Assembly (NCBI RefSeq): GCF_001189235.2
Contig: NZ_LFIP02000005.1
Location: 186,001-250,000, forward strand
Direction of reading: 5' to 3'
Length of the DNA: 64,000 nt
DNA from: Bradyrhizobium embrapense
Lineage (GTDB): Bacteria; Pseudomonadota; Alphaproteobacteria; Rhizobiales; Xanthobacteraceae
The position numbers were made by a program, and so were the translations under genes. This document shows positions 51,440 through 60,546 of the stretch, piece after piece (the stretch's first letter is position 1; each line of letters opens with the position of its first letter). The notes under the pieces are model-generated. The model was given only the letters and a program-made list of their open reading frames with translations, was not told the DNA's origin and did no database searches.

Positions 51440-52326
51440 CGCTAGCGCTTCGGCAATTCGAGATGACGGTGCTCGGCCTCGGTTTCCTCGGCCTTGCCTG
51501 GAGCAAGGCCAAGCTGCGTGGCTACGCCACGCCGAACGCCGTGTCGAAATCCGACGTCGAGGGCCAGATCGCCTATCTGCTCGATATTTTCGGCTCGCTC
51601 CGCCGCTTCATGCCGCCGGAGTTCGATCTGCGCGGGCGCGACGTGCTGGAGCTCAGTCCCGGCGCGTCGCGCGGCAACGGGGTGCTGTTCCTTGCGATGG
51701 GTGCGCGATCGTATCACGCCATCGACGTCTTCAACCTCGCCGGCGACGAGGATCCCGTGTTCTACGAGCTGCTGCTCGACCGCTTCGCTGGAGGCACCGA
51801 GGCGGACCGGGCGCGCGCACGCGTCGTCACATCGACGCCCGGTGCCCGCGAATTCAGCTATGCGGTCGGACCGGACTTCGACATCCCGGGCCTCGCCGGC
51901 GGACGGACCTTCGATCTGATCGTGAGCTGCGCGGCGTTCGAGCATTATGACAGCGTTCCGGATGCCGTTGCCGGCCTGACGCAGGTCGCCCGGCCGGGCT
52001 GCGAGGCGATCCACATCATCGACCTGCAGACGCATTCGCGCTGGATTCGCGAGCAGGACCCCAACAACATCTATCGCTATCCCGAGGCGATCTACCGGCT
52101 GTTCCGCTTTCCCGGACAACCGAACCGGCTGCGCCCTGCCGACTACATCGCAGCCTTCAAGGCGCAGGCGTGGGGCGACGTTCGGTTCGTGCCATCGCGA
52201 ACCGTCGATCCCGCGCTTCGCGACATCTCGCTCGCCGGTCTCGCCGCGCCGTTTGCGGGCCAGGGCGACATGATCGTGCTCGATGGTGCGCTGACGGCGC
52301 GCCATCCCGGCTGGTTTGACGGTTGA
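51436..52326 (+). CDS. SAM-dependent methyltransferase-like protein
   Basis: 296 residues. Class I fold: motif I ELSPGASRGNGVLFL with an unusual Ser-rich loop, the acidic strand HAIDVFN, post-motif FDLIVSCAAFEHYD and ARPG. It is likely to O-methylate a sugar of the polymer; motif I departs somewhat from the usual ExGxGxG, so activity is not certain. N-terminal hydrophobic stretch LGLGFLGLAW. ATGA overlap. Confidence 0.72.
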   Translation: MTLALRQFEMTVLGLGFLGLAWSKAKLRGYATPNAVSKSDVEGQIAYLLDIFGSLRRFMPPEFDLRGRDVLELSPGASRGNGVLFLAMGARSYHAIDVFNLAGDEDPVFYELLLDRFAGGTEADRARARVVTSTPGAREFSYAVGPDFDIPGLAGGRTFDLIVSCAAFEHYDSVPDAVAGLTQVARPGCEAIHIIDLQTHSRWIREQDPNNIYRYPEAIYRLFRFPGQPNRLRPADYIAAFKAQAWGDVRFVPSRTVDPALRDISLAGLAAPFAGQGDMIVLDGALTARHPGWFDG

Positions 52327-53600
52327 CCACCATCGGGAGAAACGCCGTGACCAGCCGCCGTTCCGTTCTCCGCAGCATCGCCGGCGTCGCGATGCTTGCT
52401 CCGTTTGCGACGCTGCAGGCCGTGGCCGATCCGGTCAGCCCGATTCCCAACTTCCATCGCGGCATCGGCGTCGCGCATGCGTTCGGATGGGCCGATGTGC
52501 AAGCGAATGGCTCCTATGTCGATCCGCCGTTCTCCGCGCCGCGGTTTCAGTTCAGCGCGGAGCAGCGCCAGGCGATCCGGGCCGCGGGGTTCGACTTCGT
52601 GCGTCTGGTGGTCGATGTCGGTCCCTTCCTGGCGTTTGACGGCCCGAGCCGTGACCGGCTCGACGATCTCGTCGTCACCACGGTCCGCGATCTGCTCGCC
52701 GCTGATCTCGGCGTGATCGTGGACATGCATCCGAGCGGGATGAATCCGGCCTACCGGCCCTCGGAGCTGACCGCAGGGGTGAACACGTCGAAATTCCAGG
52801 CCGTGCTCGCATTGCTGACCCGTCTGGCCGGCCGTCTGGGCCAGGTCACTGCCGAGCAGGGCAGTGCGGCGCCGCCGCGGATAGCGCTTGAATTGATGAA
52901 CGAACCGGAGATACCGGCCGCAACGTGGCAGCCAATGCTCGAGGCCGCCTACGCGGCAGCGCGCAGCGGTTCGGCGACGCTGCCGCTCGTGCTGGGCGGC
53001 GGCTCGATGAACGCGCCCGGTGCGCTGGCGCAAATCGGCATGAGTCCGTTTGCCGGCGATCCGCGCCTGATCTTTGCCTATCACGACTATTCGCCGTGGC
53101 AGTTCACCCATCAGGGCGTGTCCGGCAGCCCCGCCTATGCACTGGATGCCATCGTCTATCCGGCGCCCGCATCGGTCGATGCGATGGATCAGGCAACCGA
53201 CCAGCGCATCACGGCGCTCGGCCTCACCGGCACTGAGCTGGATCTTGCGCAGCAAGCCAGGCAGACGCTCGCGAGCTATGTCAGCTCCGGCTTCAATCGA
53301 TCGACGCTTGAGCGGACGTTTCAGCAGATCACGGCCTGGCGCATCGCGAATAATCTGCCGGTGCAAGCGATCCTGCTGGGGGAATTCGGCGTGCACAAAA
53401 CACCCTTTGAAGACACTGCCGCGGGCGCGGCAGCACGCACGAGCTGGCTGCGTGACATGCGCGAGCTCGCCGAGACATACGGCTTCGCCTGGTCGTGCTG
53501 GACCTATCTGGCGGCAGGCGGCTTCGCGTTGGCCGAGAACGAGACCGGCCCCGGCTTCGACCCGGCGACGCGTAGCGCGCTCGGCCTCGTACCTTCATGA
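52323..53600 (+). CDS. Glycoside hydrolase family 5 (cellulase-like), exported
   Basis: 425 residues. Twin-arginine signal (TSRRSVLRSIAGVAMLAPF) then a beta/alpha barrel: acid/base in ELMNEPE and nucleophile in ILLGEFG, with WSCWTYLAAGG near the end. May trim the polymer or release it from the cell. Starts at TTG 52323, overlapping the methyltransferase gene by 4 bp; GTG 52347 is an alternative start that keeps the signal. Confidence 0.85.
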   Translation: MTTIGRNAVTSRRSVLRSIAGVAMLAPFATLQAVADPVSPIPNFHRGIGVAHAFGWADVQANGSYVDPPFSAPRFQFSAEQRQAIRAAGFDFVRLVVDVGPFLAFDGPSRDRLDDLVVTTVRDLLAADLGVIVDMHPSGMNPAYRPSELTAGVNTSKFQAVLALLTRLAGRLGQVTAEQGSAAPPRIALELMNEPEIPAATWQPMLEAAYAAARSGSATLPLVLGGGSMNAPGALAQIGMSPFAGDPRLIFAYHDYSPWQFTHQGVSGSPAYALDAIVYPAPASVDAMDQATDQRITALGLTGTELDLAQQARQTLASYVSSGFNRSTLERTFQQITAWRIANNLPVQAILLGEFGVHKTPFEDTAAGAAARTSWLRDMRELAETYGFAWSCWTYLAAGGFALAENETGPGFDPATRSALGLVPS

Positions 53601-54682
53601 GATCAGGCATGACCCCGCAACGCTACGCCAAGATCGACGGATTGCGAGCGATCGCGGCGCTCGGCGTCATGGTCGAGCACATGTTCGGCGACCTGCTCAG
53701 GCAAACGCCGCCTGCCGCCGGGCCGATGAATGCGGCAGGCGATCTGCTGGTCCAGAATGTCAGCCTCGGCCGGTTCGGCGTGGCGCTGTTCTTCCTGATC
53801 AGCGGCTTCGTGGTGCCGTTCAGCATCGGCGGCGAACGGCCGCTGTTTCAATTCGCGGTTTCGCGGGCGTTCCGGCTCTATCCCGCACTGTGGCTTGCGC
53901 TCGCGGTTCTTGCCAGCATGGCGTGGCTTGCCGGCGAGCCGCCGCGCGCGGCGACCGTGCTCGCCAACATGACGATGGCGCCGGCGCTGTTCGGCCAGCC
54001 CTGGCTTTCGCCGATCTACTGGACGCTGTTCGTCGAATTGGCGTTCTACGTCCTCATCGCGCTGCTGTTCTCGGTCGGCGCGCTGAGACGTGTCGGGGTG
54101 CTGTCGATCCTGAGCCTGGCGCTGGCCATCGCGACGGCGCTGCCGGTCCAGTTGCGCATCCACGGCATCGCCAATCTGCCGGTGCAGTATCTCGGCATGC
54201 ACCTCTCGTTCCTGTTCCTCGGCCTGCTGCTGCGCCTGTGGCTGGTCGAGCGGGTGCCGGGCGCAAGCGTTGCCGCGCTGGCGCTGATCCTTGCGCAAAT
54301 CGTCGCGGTGCCGTCGGTTGCGGCGTTCTCGCTGGCCCGCGGCGACAATTTCATCATGGAGGGATTGACGCCCGTCCTCGCTGCCTACGCGCTCGCCCTT
54401 GTGGTGTTCCTGGCAGCCGTCAGGTTCGACCGGCCGCGTTCGCTGCTGCTGTCGCGGACCGGGCTGATCAGCTATTCGATGTATCTGCTGCACTGGCCGG
54501 TGAACGTGACGGTCTATCGCTTCCTGCCATTGACCGGACAGATCGGCGATAGCGCCACCATGCTGGTCTGCGCCGGCCTCACCTTGCTGGTATCCTGGCT
54601 GGTCTACCGGCTGGTCGAGCGCCCGATGATCATGTTCGGACGCGCGATCGTATTCCGGCACGGCGTGGCGAGCCGGCCGTAA
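53597..54682 (+). CDS. Acyltransferase family 3 (OafA-like)
   Basis: 361 residues, about ten helices. YAKIDGLRAIAALGVMVEHM bears the conserved His; RFGVALFFLISGFVVPF and SRAFRLYPALWLAL with the RLYP Arg are diagnostic. O-acylates the polysaccharide. Overlaps GH5 by ATGA and ends the operon. Confidence 0.88.
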   Translation: MRSGMTPQRYAKIDGLRAIAALGVMVEHMFGDLLRQTPPAAGPMNAAGDLLVQNVSLGRFGVALFFLISGFVVPFSIGGERPLFQFAVSRAFRLYPALWLALAVLASMAWLAGEPPRAATVLANMTMAPALFGQPWLSPIYWTLFVELAFYVLIALLFSVGALRRVGVLSILSLALAIATALPVQLRIHGIANLPVQYLGMHLSFLFLGLLLRLWLVERVPGASVAALALILAQIVAVPSVAAFSLARGDNFIMEGLTPVLAAYALALVVFLAAVRFDRPRSLLLSRTGLISYSMYLLHWPVNVTVYRFLPLTGQIGDSATMLVCAGLTLLVSWLVYRLVERPMIMFGRAIVFRHGVASRP

Positions 54683-54700
54683 TGCATGTGGCTGGCGGCG

Positions 54701-56197
54701 TCAATGAATCGCCGCGTACATGATCTTCTCCTCGGTGGCCTCGAGCGCGGAGAATTCCTCGACCACCTTGCCCTGGCGCGAGACCAGGATGCGGTCGGAG
54801 AGGGCCATGATCTCGGGCAGATAGGATGAGATCACCACCACCGCCTTGCCCTCGTCGGCGAGCTGATTGATCAGCTCGTGGATCTCGACAATGGCGCCAA
54901 CGTCGACGCCGCGGGTCGGCTCGTCGAAGATGATCAGCTCGGGCTCCTGCACCAGCGACTTCGCGATCACCACCTTTTGCTGGTTGCCGCCCGAAAGCTC
55001 GACCACCCTGGCCTCGTCGCCGATGGCGCGGACCTTGAGCCGCTGGGTCCAGGTCTTGCCGACCGTGTTGGCTTCGCGCCGGGACAGCATCATCCGGCCG
55101 GCGGGAAACTTCGAGAGCAGGCCGAGATAGATGTTGCGGGCGATCGAGGCGGTTTCGAAGAAGCCTTCAACCTTGCGATCCTCGGTGACATAGGCGATGC
55201 CGGCCTTCACCGCCGGCGCCGGCACCCGGTAGCGCACCGGCTTGTCGTGCAGCAGGATCTCGCCGCCGTGGAAGAAGTCGCGCTTCAACACGCCGGATAC
55301 GATCTTGAAGGTCTCGGTGCGGCCTGCGCCAACCAGGCCGAATACGCCGGTGATCTGGCCGGCAAACACCGACAGCGAATTGTTCTTCACCATCGGCGCC
55401 ATCTTGAGATTCTGCACCGTGAGCACGCGCGCGCCGGCCGGCCGCACACTGGACTTTCTGGCGCCGTATAGCGTGTTGGAGAGATCGCGTCCGACCATCG
55501 CCTGTACGATCGCGGCGCGGTCGAACTTCGCTGCGTCGTCGGTGATGACGTGCTTGCCGTCGCGCAGCACGGTGATCCGGTCGGCGAGCAGCAAGGCCTC
55601 TTCCAGCGCATGCGAGATGAAGACGATCGAGACGCCGCGCTTCTTGAGGTCGCGGACGAGGTCGAAGAAGTACTTCTTCTCTTCCGGCGTCAGCGACGCG
55701 GTCGGCTCGTCGAAAATGATGACCTTGGCTTTGTGCAGGACCGCGCGCGCGATCTCGACCATCTGCTTCTTGGCGGCGCCGAGCCCGCTCACGGTCGCGG
55801 TCGGCGTCACGTCGAAATTCAGCGACTGCAGGAATTGCTGGGCGGCGATGTAGATGCCGCGCAGCCGGTTGTAGAATTTCTCCTGCCCGAGAAACAGGTT
55901 CTGCGCCACGGTCATGGTCGGCACCAGGCTGTTCTCCTGGAACACCATGGCGATGCCGAGATTGCGAGCCTCGAGCGGCGTGCGCGGCGCGACGTCGGCG
56001 CCGTCGACCGTCATGCTGCCCGACGTCAACGTCACGACGCCGGCCATCACCTTGGTCAGCGTCGACTTGCCGGCACCGTTCTCGCCGACCAGCGCGTGGA
56101 TCTCGCCGCGGCGCAGCTCGAAATCGACGCCCTCGATGGCGGGCACGCCGGCATAGAGCTTGGTGGCCTTGCGCAGGGACAGCACGGTGTCGCTCAT
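54701..56197 (-). CDS. Sugar ABC transporter ATP-binding protein (RbsA/XylG-like)
   Basis: 498 residues with two tandem ATPase domains. Domain 1 Walker A GENGAGKST (about 38-46), signature LGAAKKQM, Walker B VIIFDEPTASL; domain 2 has the degenerate P-loop GLVGAGRTE typical of the second half, signature LSGGNQQKV and LIIFDEPTRGVDVG. Powers uptake with the two permeases. Last gene of the operon; its start overlaps the SMP-30 gene by 4 bp. Confidence 0.93.
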   Translation of the reverse strand: MSDTVLSLRKATKLYAGVPAIEGVDFELRRGEIHALVGENGAGKSTLTKVMAGVVTLTSGSMTVDGADVAPRTPLEARNLGIAMVFQENSLVPTMTVAQNLFLGQEKFYNRLRGIYIAAQQFLQSLNFDVTPTATVSGLGAAKKQMVEIARAVLHKAKVIIFDEPTASLTPEEKKYFFDLVRDLKKRGVSIVFISHALEEALLLADRITVLRDGKHVITDDAAKFDRAAIVQAMVGRDLSNTLYGARKSSVRPAGARVLTVQNLKMAPMVKNNSLSVFAGQITGVFGLVGAGRTETFKIVSGVLKRDFFHGGEILLHDKPVRYRVPAPAVKAGIAYVTEDRKVEGFFETASIARNIYLGLLSKFPAGRMMLSRREANTVGKTWTQRLKVRAIGDEARVVELSGGNQQKVVIAKSLVQEPELIIFDEPTRGVDVGAIVEIHELINQLADEGKAVVVISSYLPEIMALSDRILVSRQGKVVEEFSALEATEEKIMYAAIH

Positions 56198-57291
56198 CGA
56201 CCGACCTCCTCGGCAAGCCCGGCGAGGGGCAGTTTCAGCACGCGGCCCGGTCCCTTGGCGATCAGCACGAGGTCGCCGCCGAACTCGAGCGCCGCGACGA
56301 TGCCGTGATTGACGCCGTCGACCCGGCTATGCAGCGAATAGAGCGGCTTGCCGTCTTCGCCGAGCCGGATCACGAGACCGTAGGAACGCGGCGGCGCCCA
56401 TGGCTTGATGACGCCCATGGTCTTGATGTGCGCACCCTGCATCGGCTCCTTGAACGAGAAGCCCGAGCGCAGCCGCGGCGCCACCCAATAGGCCGGGTCG
56501 ATCTCGGCCATCATGCGGCGCCGGTAGGCCGGCTCGCGCAACACGAATTCGATCAGCTGGGTGCGTGCGGTGAACGCCGTGAGCCAATAGCCTCCGCCCG
56601 CGGCCTTCGACAGCCGCGATGGATAGACCGGCAGGTGGCCGAGCACGATCTGCGGCGGCCTGCCATCCGCAACCAGCACGAGACGATGCCGCCAGCTCTC
56701 GCTGACCAGGACGCCATCGCCGCGCGCGCAAGCGCCGAAAGCGTAGCCGAGCTTTGCAGCCACGGGCTTCACCGAACGTGACCTGGGATCGAGCCGGAAC
56801 ACGCGGCCGCTGCGGTTCAGCTCCATCAGATCGCGCGCCCAGTCGTCGACGCCGCAACTTGTCGAGCCGTCGGTCGCGATCAAGGTCCCGTCATCCGCCA
56901 GCGTGAGCGCGTTGATCGCATTGAAGGCGGCGTCGCTGAACGTCACGCTGGGCTCGCCTGCGGACGGATTGGCGTAGAGGCGCACCTCGCGGCCGCCGAG
57001 CGCGACCGCGAGGCCGCCGTCCGAGAGCATGCAGAGCGCCGAGATCGGCTGCTCGAAGCTGCGCAGCTCGGTCGCGGTGCTGCCGTCGAAGCGCAGCAGA
57101 CGCCGGCCGTCGGCGACATAGAGGTTGCGGCCGTCGGTTGCGAGATCCTCGAGCGCCTCGCACTCCAGCAAGGTGGTGGCGGCCTCCAGTTTCTGGTTCG
57201 GCTTCAGCGCGCCGTCGAACGACGGCACGGTGATGGTGGCCTCGCCGCGGCCGAGGAAGCGGTTGGCGAATTCCCTGACGGCCGCGATCAC
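56194..57291 (-). CDS. SMP-30/strictosidine-synthase-like beta-propeller protein
   Basis: 365 residues. Repeating propeller strands (LEDLATDGRNLYVADGRRLL, CMLSDGGLAVALGGREVRLY, ALTLADDGTLIATDGSTSCG) and the ACARGDGVLVSESWRHRL section resemble strictosidine synthase or gluconolactonase folds. No signal peptide, so probably cytoplasmic. Lies between the permease fusion and the ATPase gene, with ATGA-type overlaps to both; its role may be lactone hydrolysis or sensing of the imported sugar. Confidence 0.72.
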   Translation of the reverse strand: MIAAVREFANRFLGRGEATITVPSFDGALKPNQKLEAATTLLECEALEDLATDGRNLYVADGRRLLRFDGSTATELRSFEQPISALCMLSDGGLAVALGGREVRLYANPSAGEPSVTFSDAAFNAINALTLADDGTLIATDGSTSCGVDDWARDLMELNRSGRVFRLDPRSRSVKPVAAKLGYAFGACARGDGVLVSESWRHRLVLVADGRPPQIVLGHLPVYPSRLSKAAGGGYWLTAFTARTQLIEFVLREPAYRRRMMAEIDPAYWVAPRLRSGFSFKEPMQGAHIKTMGVIKPWAPPRSYGLVIRLGEDGKPLYSLHSRVDGVNHGIVAALEFGGDLVLIAKGPGRVLKLPLAGLAEEVGR

Positions 57292-59411
57292 GATGCTTTC
57301 CCCCAGCGCTTGTCATACTGCACGTAGTTCGGGTCGGCGTTGTCGAGCTTGTAGCGGCCGATCCGGTTGTTCATGATGCCGCCGAGATAGAGATAGCCGC
57401 GGTGCTCGCGCATCGAGGTGATCATCGGATGGTTCTCGCCGCGCAGGTCCCAGAACGATTCGAGGATCTTGCCCTGCTCGTTGAACTTGACGACGCAGCC
57501 GGTGTTGATGTTCGGGAACAGCCATTCGTCGACCGGGACGCGCTTGGCCATGCGGCGGCGGAAGCCCGGCATCTTCCAGGCGAGGTCGAGCGAGGGGCTG
57601 CGCATGCCGACCAGCGCCAGCCAGTAATTGCCGTCGGAGGCGAGGTTGATGTTGTCGGGGTAGCCCGGCAGGTTGTCCATGACCACCTCGACCGTTCCTT
57701 TCTTGGCGCCTGCGAACCAGTAGCGCTTGATCGAGCAGCCGAAGGTTTCGGCGAACAGGATCGACTGGCCGTCGCTGGCGACGCAGATGCCGTTGGGGAA
57801 TTTGAGGCCGCGCAGCGCCGTATGCGTGGCGCCGGTCTTGGTGTCGTAGCAGATGATGCGGCCGTTGCCGCGGGCCTCGAGGCCGTCGATCGGCCACTCG
57901 TCCATCTCGTAGCGTACAGTGGCTTCCGAGAAGAAGATCAGGCCGTCGTCGGTGATGTCGAGGTCGTCGGCCAGCCGCAAACGGCTGTCGTCGTTGACCG
58001 AATGCATGCTGCGGTTGGTCTCGTCGGTCGCCTTCTCCACGGTGCCGTCGGGCGCGATGCGGTAAAGGCCCATGCCGCCGATGCAGACATAGAGATTGTC
58101 CTGCCGGTCGAACGCCATGCCGAGCGGCTGGCCGCCGATATGGGCGAACACCTCCATGCGCTGATAGTCGGGCGCGAAGAAGCGCATGATGTCGCCATGG
58201 CGCGAGCCGGCGTAGAGATTGTCGTTGCGATCGAGGATCACGTCCTCCGGCGCCTCGATGCGGCCGAGGCCGATCAGCTCGACGTCGCGCAGCTTGTCGT
58301 TCTGCTCGAACGGGCCGCCCTGGCCGATCTCGGTCGGTGGAGGCGGCGGCAAGGCGTGATAGGTCGGGGCGACATAGACCTTGCTGATGATGCGGGTGCG
58401 GTTCTTCTGCCAGCGGATGTCGACCATCGCGGCGACCAGCAGGATGCCGGCGAGCGCCATGCGGTTGATGCCGCCGCGCGCATTGAGCGTGGTCAGGCCG
58501 TTGGTGATCAGCAGCACGATCAGCACGCCGACCAGCGATTTGGCGACCGAGCCCTTGCCGCCGCCGAGCGTGATGCCGCCGAGCACGGTCGCGGTCAGCA
58601 CGATCACCTCGAGGCCGACGCCGATGTCGCCGCCGACGGTGCCGAGCCGTGCCGCGAAGAACAGCGCGGCGATGCTGGTGAGCACGCCGCTCGCGACGTA
58701 GCAGAGCGCGATGGTGCGGCGAACCGGAATGCCGGAATTGTAGGCCGAGCGGCGCGAGCCGCCGATCGCGGTGATGTGCCAGCCCGGGCGCAGCCGGGTC
58801 ATGAAGATATGGCCGAAGATCGCGATCGCGATGTAGACGAGGGCGACGCTCGGAATGCCGAACACGTCGCCGCCGCCGATGAAATTCCAGGACGGGATGT
58901 CGGGGAAGGCCGCGGCGATCGAGTTGGAGTAGCGCTGGATCAGGAGGTCGAATGCGGAGCGGTAGATGATCAGGGTGATCAGCGTGGTGATGAAGGCGCG
59001 CAGCCTTAAGTATCCGATCAGGACGCCGTTGACCGCGCCGAGCAGTGCGCCGCAGGCGAGGGTGGCGACCACCACCGCAGGCACCGGCCAGTTCAGCACG
59101 TCGAGCAGATAGAGCGCGCAGAAATCCGTCAACGCGAAGATCGAGCCGACCGACAGATCGATGCCGCCGACGATGACCACCAGCGCCATGCCGAGCCCGA
59201 TGAAGCCGATCTCGCCGGCCTGCCGCGCGGTGTCGGCAAGGCTCGCCGGCGACAGGAAGTGATCGATGGAGCGGCTCAGCGCGAAGCCGACGATCAAGAG
59301 CAGGATCACCGGAATGGCAGTCTCGGTCCAACGCTTGGACAGGATCTCGCCGAGGAGATGATCCGGCCAGTAGCGGTAACGCAGGCTCGTCAAGGTGTCG
59401 CGCATCGGCAT
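57288..59411 (-). CDS. ABC sugar permease fused to an SMP-30-like beta-propeller
   Basis: 707 residues. Residues 1-350 are an RbsC-like permease (eight or more helices; GLGMALVVIVGGIDLSVGSI, YNSGIPVRRTIALCYVASGV, GGITLGGGKGSVAKSLVGVL). Residues 370-700 form a six-bladed propeller with the SMP-30/gluconolactonase pattern (DVILDRNDNLYAGSRHGDIM, GMAFDRQDNLYVCIGG, FPNGICVASDGQSILFAETF, PGYPDNINLASDGNYWLALVG). The propeller follows a soluble linker and, by helix count, may be on either side of the membrane. Fusion of permease and lactonase-like domain is unusual. 4-bp overlap with the next gene. Confidence 0.85.
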   Translation of the reverse strand: MPMRDTLTSLRYRYWPDHLLGEILSKRWTETAIPVILLLIVGFALSRSIDHFLSPASLADTARQAGEIGFIGLGMALVVIVGGIDLSVGSIFALTDFCALYLLDVLNWPVPAVVVATLACGALLGAVNGVLIGYLRLRAFITTLITLIIYRSAFDLLIQRYSNSIAAAFPDIPSWNFIGGGDVFGIPSVALVYIAIAIFGHIFMTRLRPGWHITAIGGSRRSAYNSGIPVRRTIALCYVASGVLTSIAALFFAARLGTVGGDIGVGLEVIVLTATVLGGITLGGGKGSVAKSLVGVLIVLLITNGLTTLNARGGINRMALAGILLVAAMVDIRWQKNRTRIISKVYVAPTYHALPPPPPTEIGQGGPFEQNDKLRDVELIGLGRIEAPEDVILDRNDNLYAGSRHGDIMRFFAPDYQRMEVFAHIGGQPLGMAFDRQDNLYVCIGGMGLYRIAPDGTVEKATDETNRSMHSVNDDSRLRLADDLDITDDGLIFFSEATVRYEMDEWPIDGLEARGNGRIICYDTKTGATHTALRGLKFPNGICVASDGQSILFAETFGCSIKRYWFAGAKKGTVEVVMDNLPGYPDNINLASDGNYWLALVGMRSPSLDLAWKMPGFRRRMAKRVPVDEWLFPNINTGCVVKFNEQGKILESFWDLRGENHPMITSMREHRGYLYLGGIMNNRIGRYKLDNADPNYVQYDKRWGKAS

Positions 59412-59442
59412 TCCAGCAAGGCGTTCGATTATGGGAGATCAA

Positions 59443-59469
59443 CGTCCCGGGCCGGATGAGCCCGGGACG
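59443..59469 (-). terminator. Hairpin between binding-protein and fusion-permease genes
   Basis: CGTCCCGGGC (59443-59452) pairs with GCCCGGGACG (59460-59469), a perfect 10-bp stem with a 7-nt loop. Lying just after the binding-protein stop and before the next gene of the operon, it would favour higher binding-protein than permease expression by attenuation or 3'-end protection. Confidence 0.55.
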
Positions 59470-59488
59470 TCCAGCGGGAAGGACCGGG

Positions 59489-60505
59489 TTATTTCTTCAG
59501 GTCGCTGAGGTTCCAGCACGCGGTCTGGCTGTCAGCGTTCTCCTTGGTGATCGGAATCAGGGTGGTGTACTCGGAGCCCTTGACCGAGCCGGCCTTGGCG
59601 CCCGACGACAGCAGCCATTTGATGGTGCCGGCCATCTGCGCGGCCTGGGTCGGCACGTCGTAGCTCAAATTGAGGTCGAAGGCCCCGGACTTCACCAGTT
59701 CGCACGCGCCCTTGCGTTCGCCGCCGCCGGAGGTGGCGACGAACACCTTGCCGGTCAGACCGGCTTCCTTCACCGCGGCCGCGGTGCCGATGTCCATGCC
59801 ATCCCAGAAGCCGACGATGCCGCAGAGATCGGGATTCTGCTTCAGCACGGTCTGGGTGATCGCCTTGGCTTTTGCGGCATCCCAGTCGGCGGCCTGGCTC
59901 GAGACCACCTTGATCTCCGGATGCTTGGCGAGCACGTTCTCGACGCCCTTGAGCGTGTAGGCGCTGGCGGCCGCCGAAAGTGCGCCCTGCACGATGGCGA
60001 TCTTGTTCGACTTGCCCTGGCAGGCCTTGACCACGGCCTCGGTGTCCTTCTCGCCGATCTCGATCCAGTTGGCGCCGATGAAGGCCGAGGAGCGATAGGC
60101 CGATCCCATGTTGATCTGGATGACGTAGATGCCTTCGTTCTCGGCGCGCTGCAGCAGCTTGGCGTAGGTCTGCACGTCCGGATTGTGGATCACCATCACG
60201 GCCGGCTTTTCCGAGATCAGCGAGGTCACCGCCTGCGCGCCGGCATTGGTGTTCCAGTTGGGATCGCGGATCTCGAACTTGACGCCGAGGGGCTCGAGTT
60301 CCTTCTTCATGCCGGCGTACCAGCCTTCGGTGAGGTCGAAGTTCATGGCGACCGGAACGTAGGCCACCGTCTTGCCGGCAAGGGCCTCCTTGAACGGTTT
60401 CTGGAACGGCTCGTCGAGGCCCTGCTGGGCCAGAGCCGGGGCGGCGATGGCCGCGAGCCCGAGCGCTGCGGCGATCACCTTGGCAGTCCTGACAGCGTAC
60501 TTCAT
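59489..60505 (-). CDS. Sugar ABC transporter substrate-binding protein
   Basis: 338 residues, periplasmic-binding-protein type I fold (RbsB-like). Signal peptide VIAAALGLAAIAAPALAQ. The core reads KTVAYVPVAMNFDLTEGWYA, then ISEKPAVMVIHNPDVQTYAK and CGIVGFWDGMDIG. The ligand is probably a sugar or related polyol; the exact one cannot be told. ATG at 60505, followed by a good RBS on the minus strand (GGAGGAAGC). Confidence 0.92.
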   Translation of the reverse strand: MKYAVRTAKVIAAALGLAAIAAPALAQQGLDEPFQKPFKEALAGKTVAYVPVAMNFDLTEGWYAGMKKELEPLGVKFEIRDPNWNTNAGAQAVTSLISEKPAVMVIHNPDVQTYAKLLQRAENEGIYVIQINMGSAYRSSAFIGANWIEIGEKDTEAVVKACQGKSNKIAIVQGALSAAASAYTLKGVENVLAKHPEIKVVSSQAADWDAAKAKAITQTVLKQNPDLCGIVGFWDGMDIGTAAAVKEAGLTGKVFVATSGGGERKGACELVKSGAFDLNLSYDVPTQAAQMAGTIKWLLSSGAKAGSVKGSEYTTLIPITKENADSQTACWNLSDLKK

Positions 60506-60546
60506 TGCTTCCTCCTTGGTCGTGATTGATCGTTCTTTGACTTGGT

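Noticed and set aside
57402..59009. 535-codon frame antisense to the permease fusion
   Set aside because: Shadow of the real gene, which shows transmembrane helices and propeller motifs.
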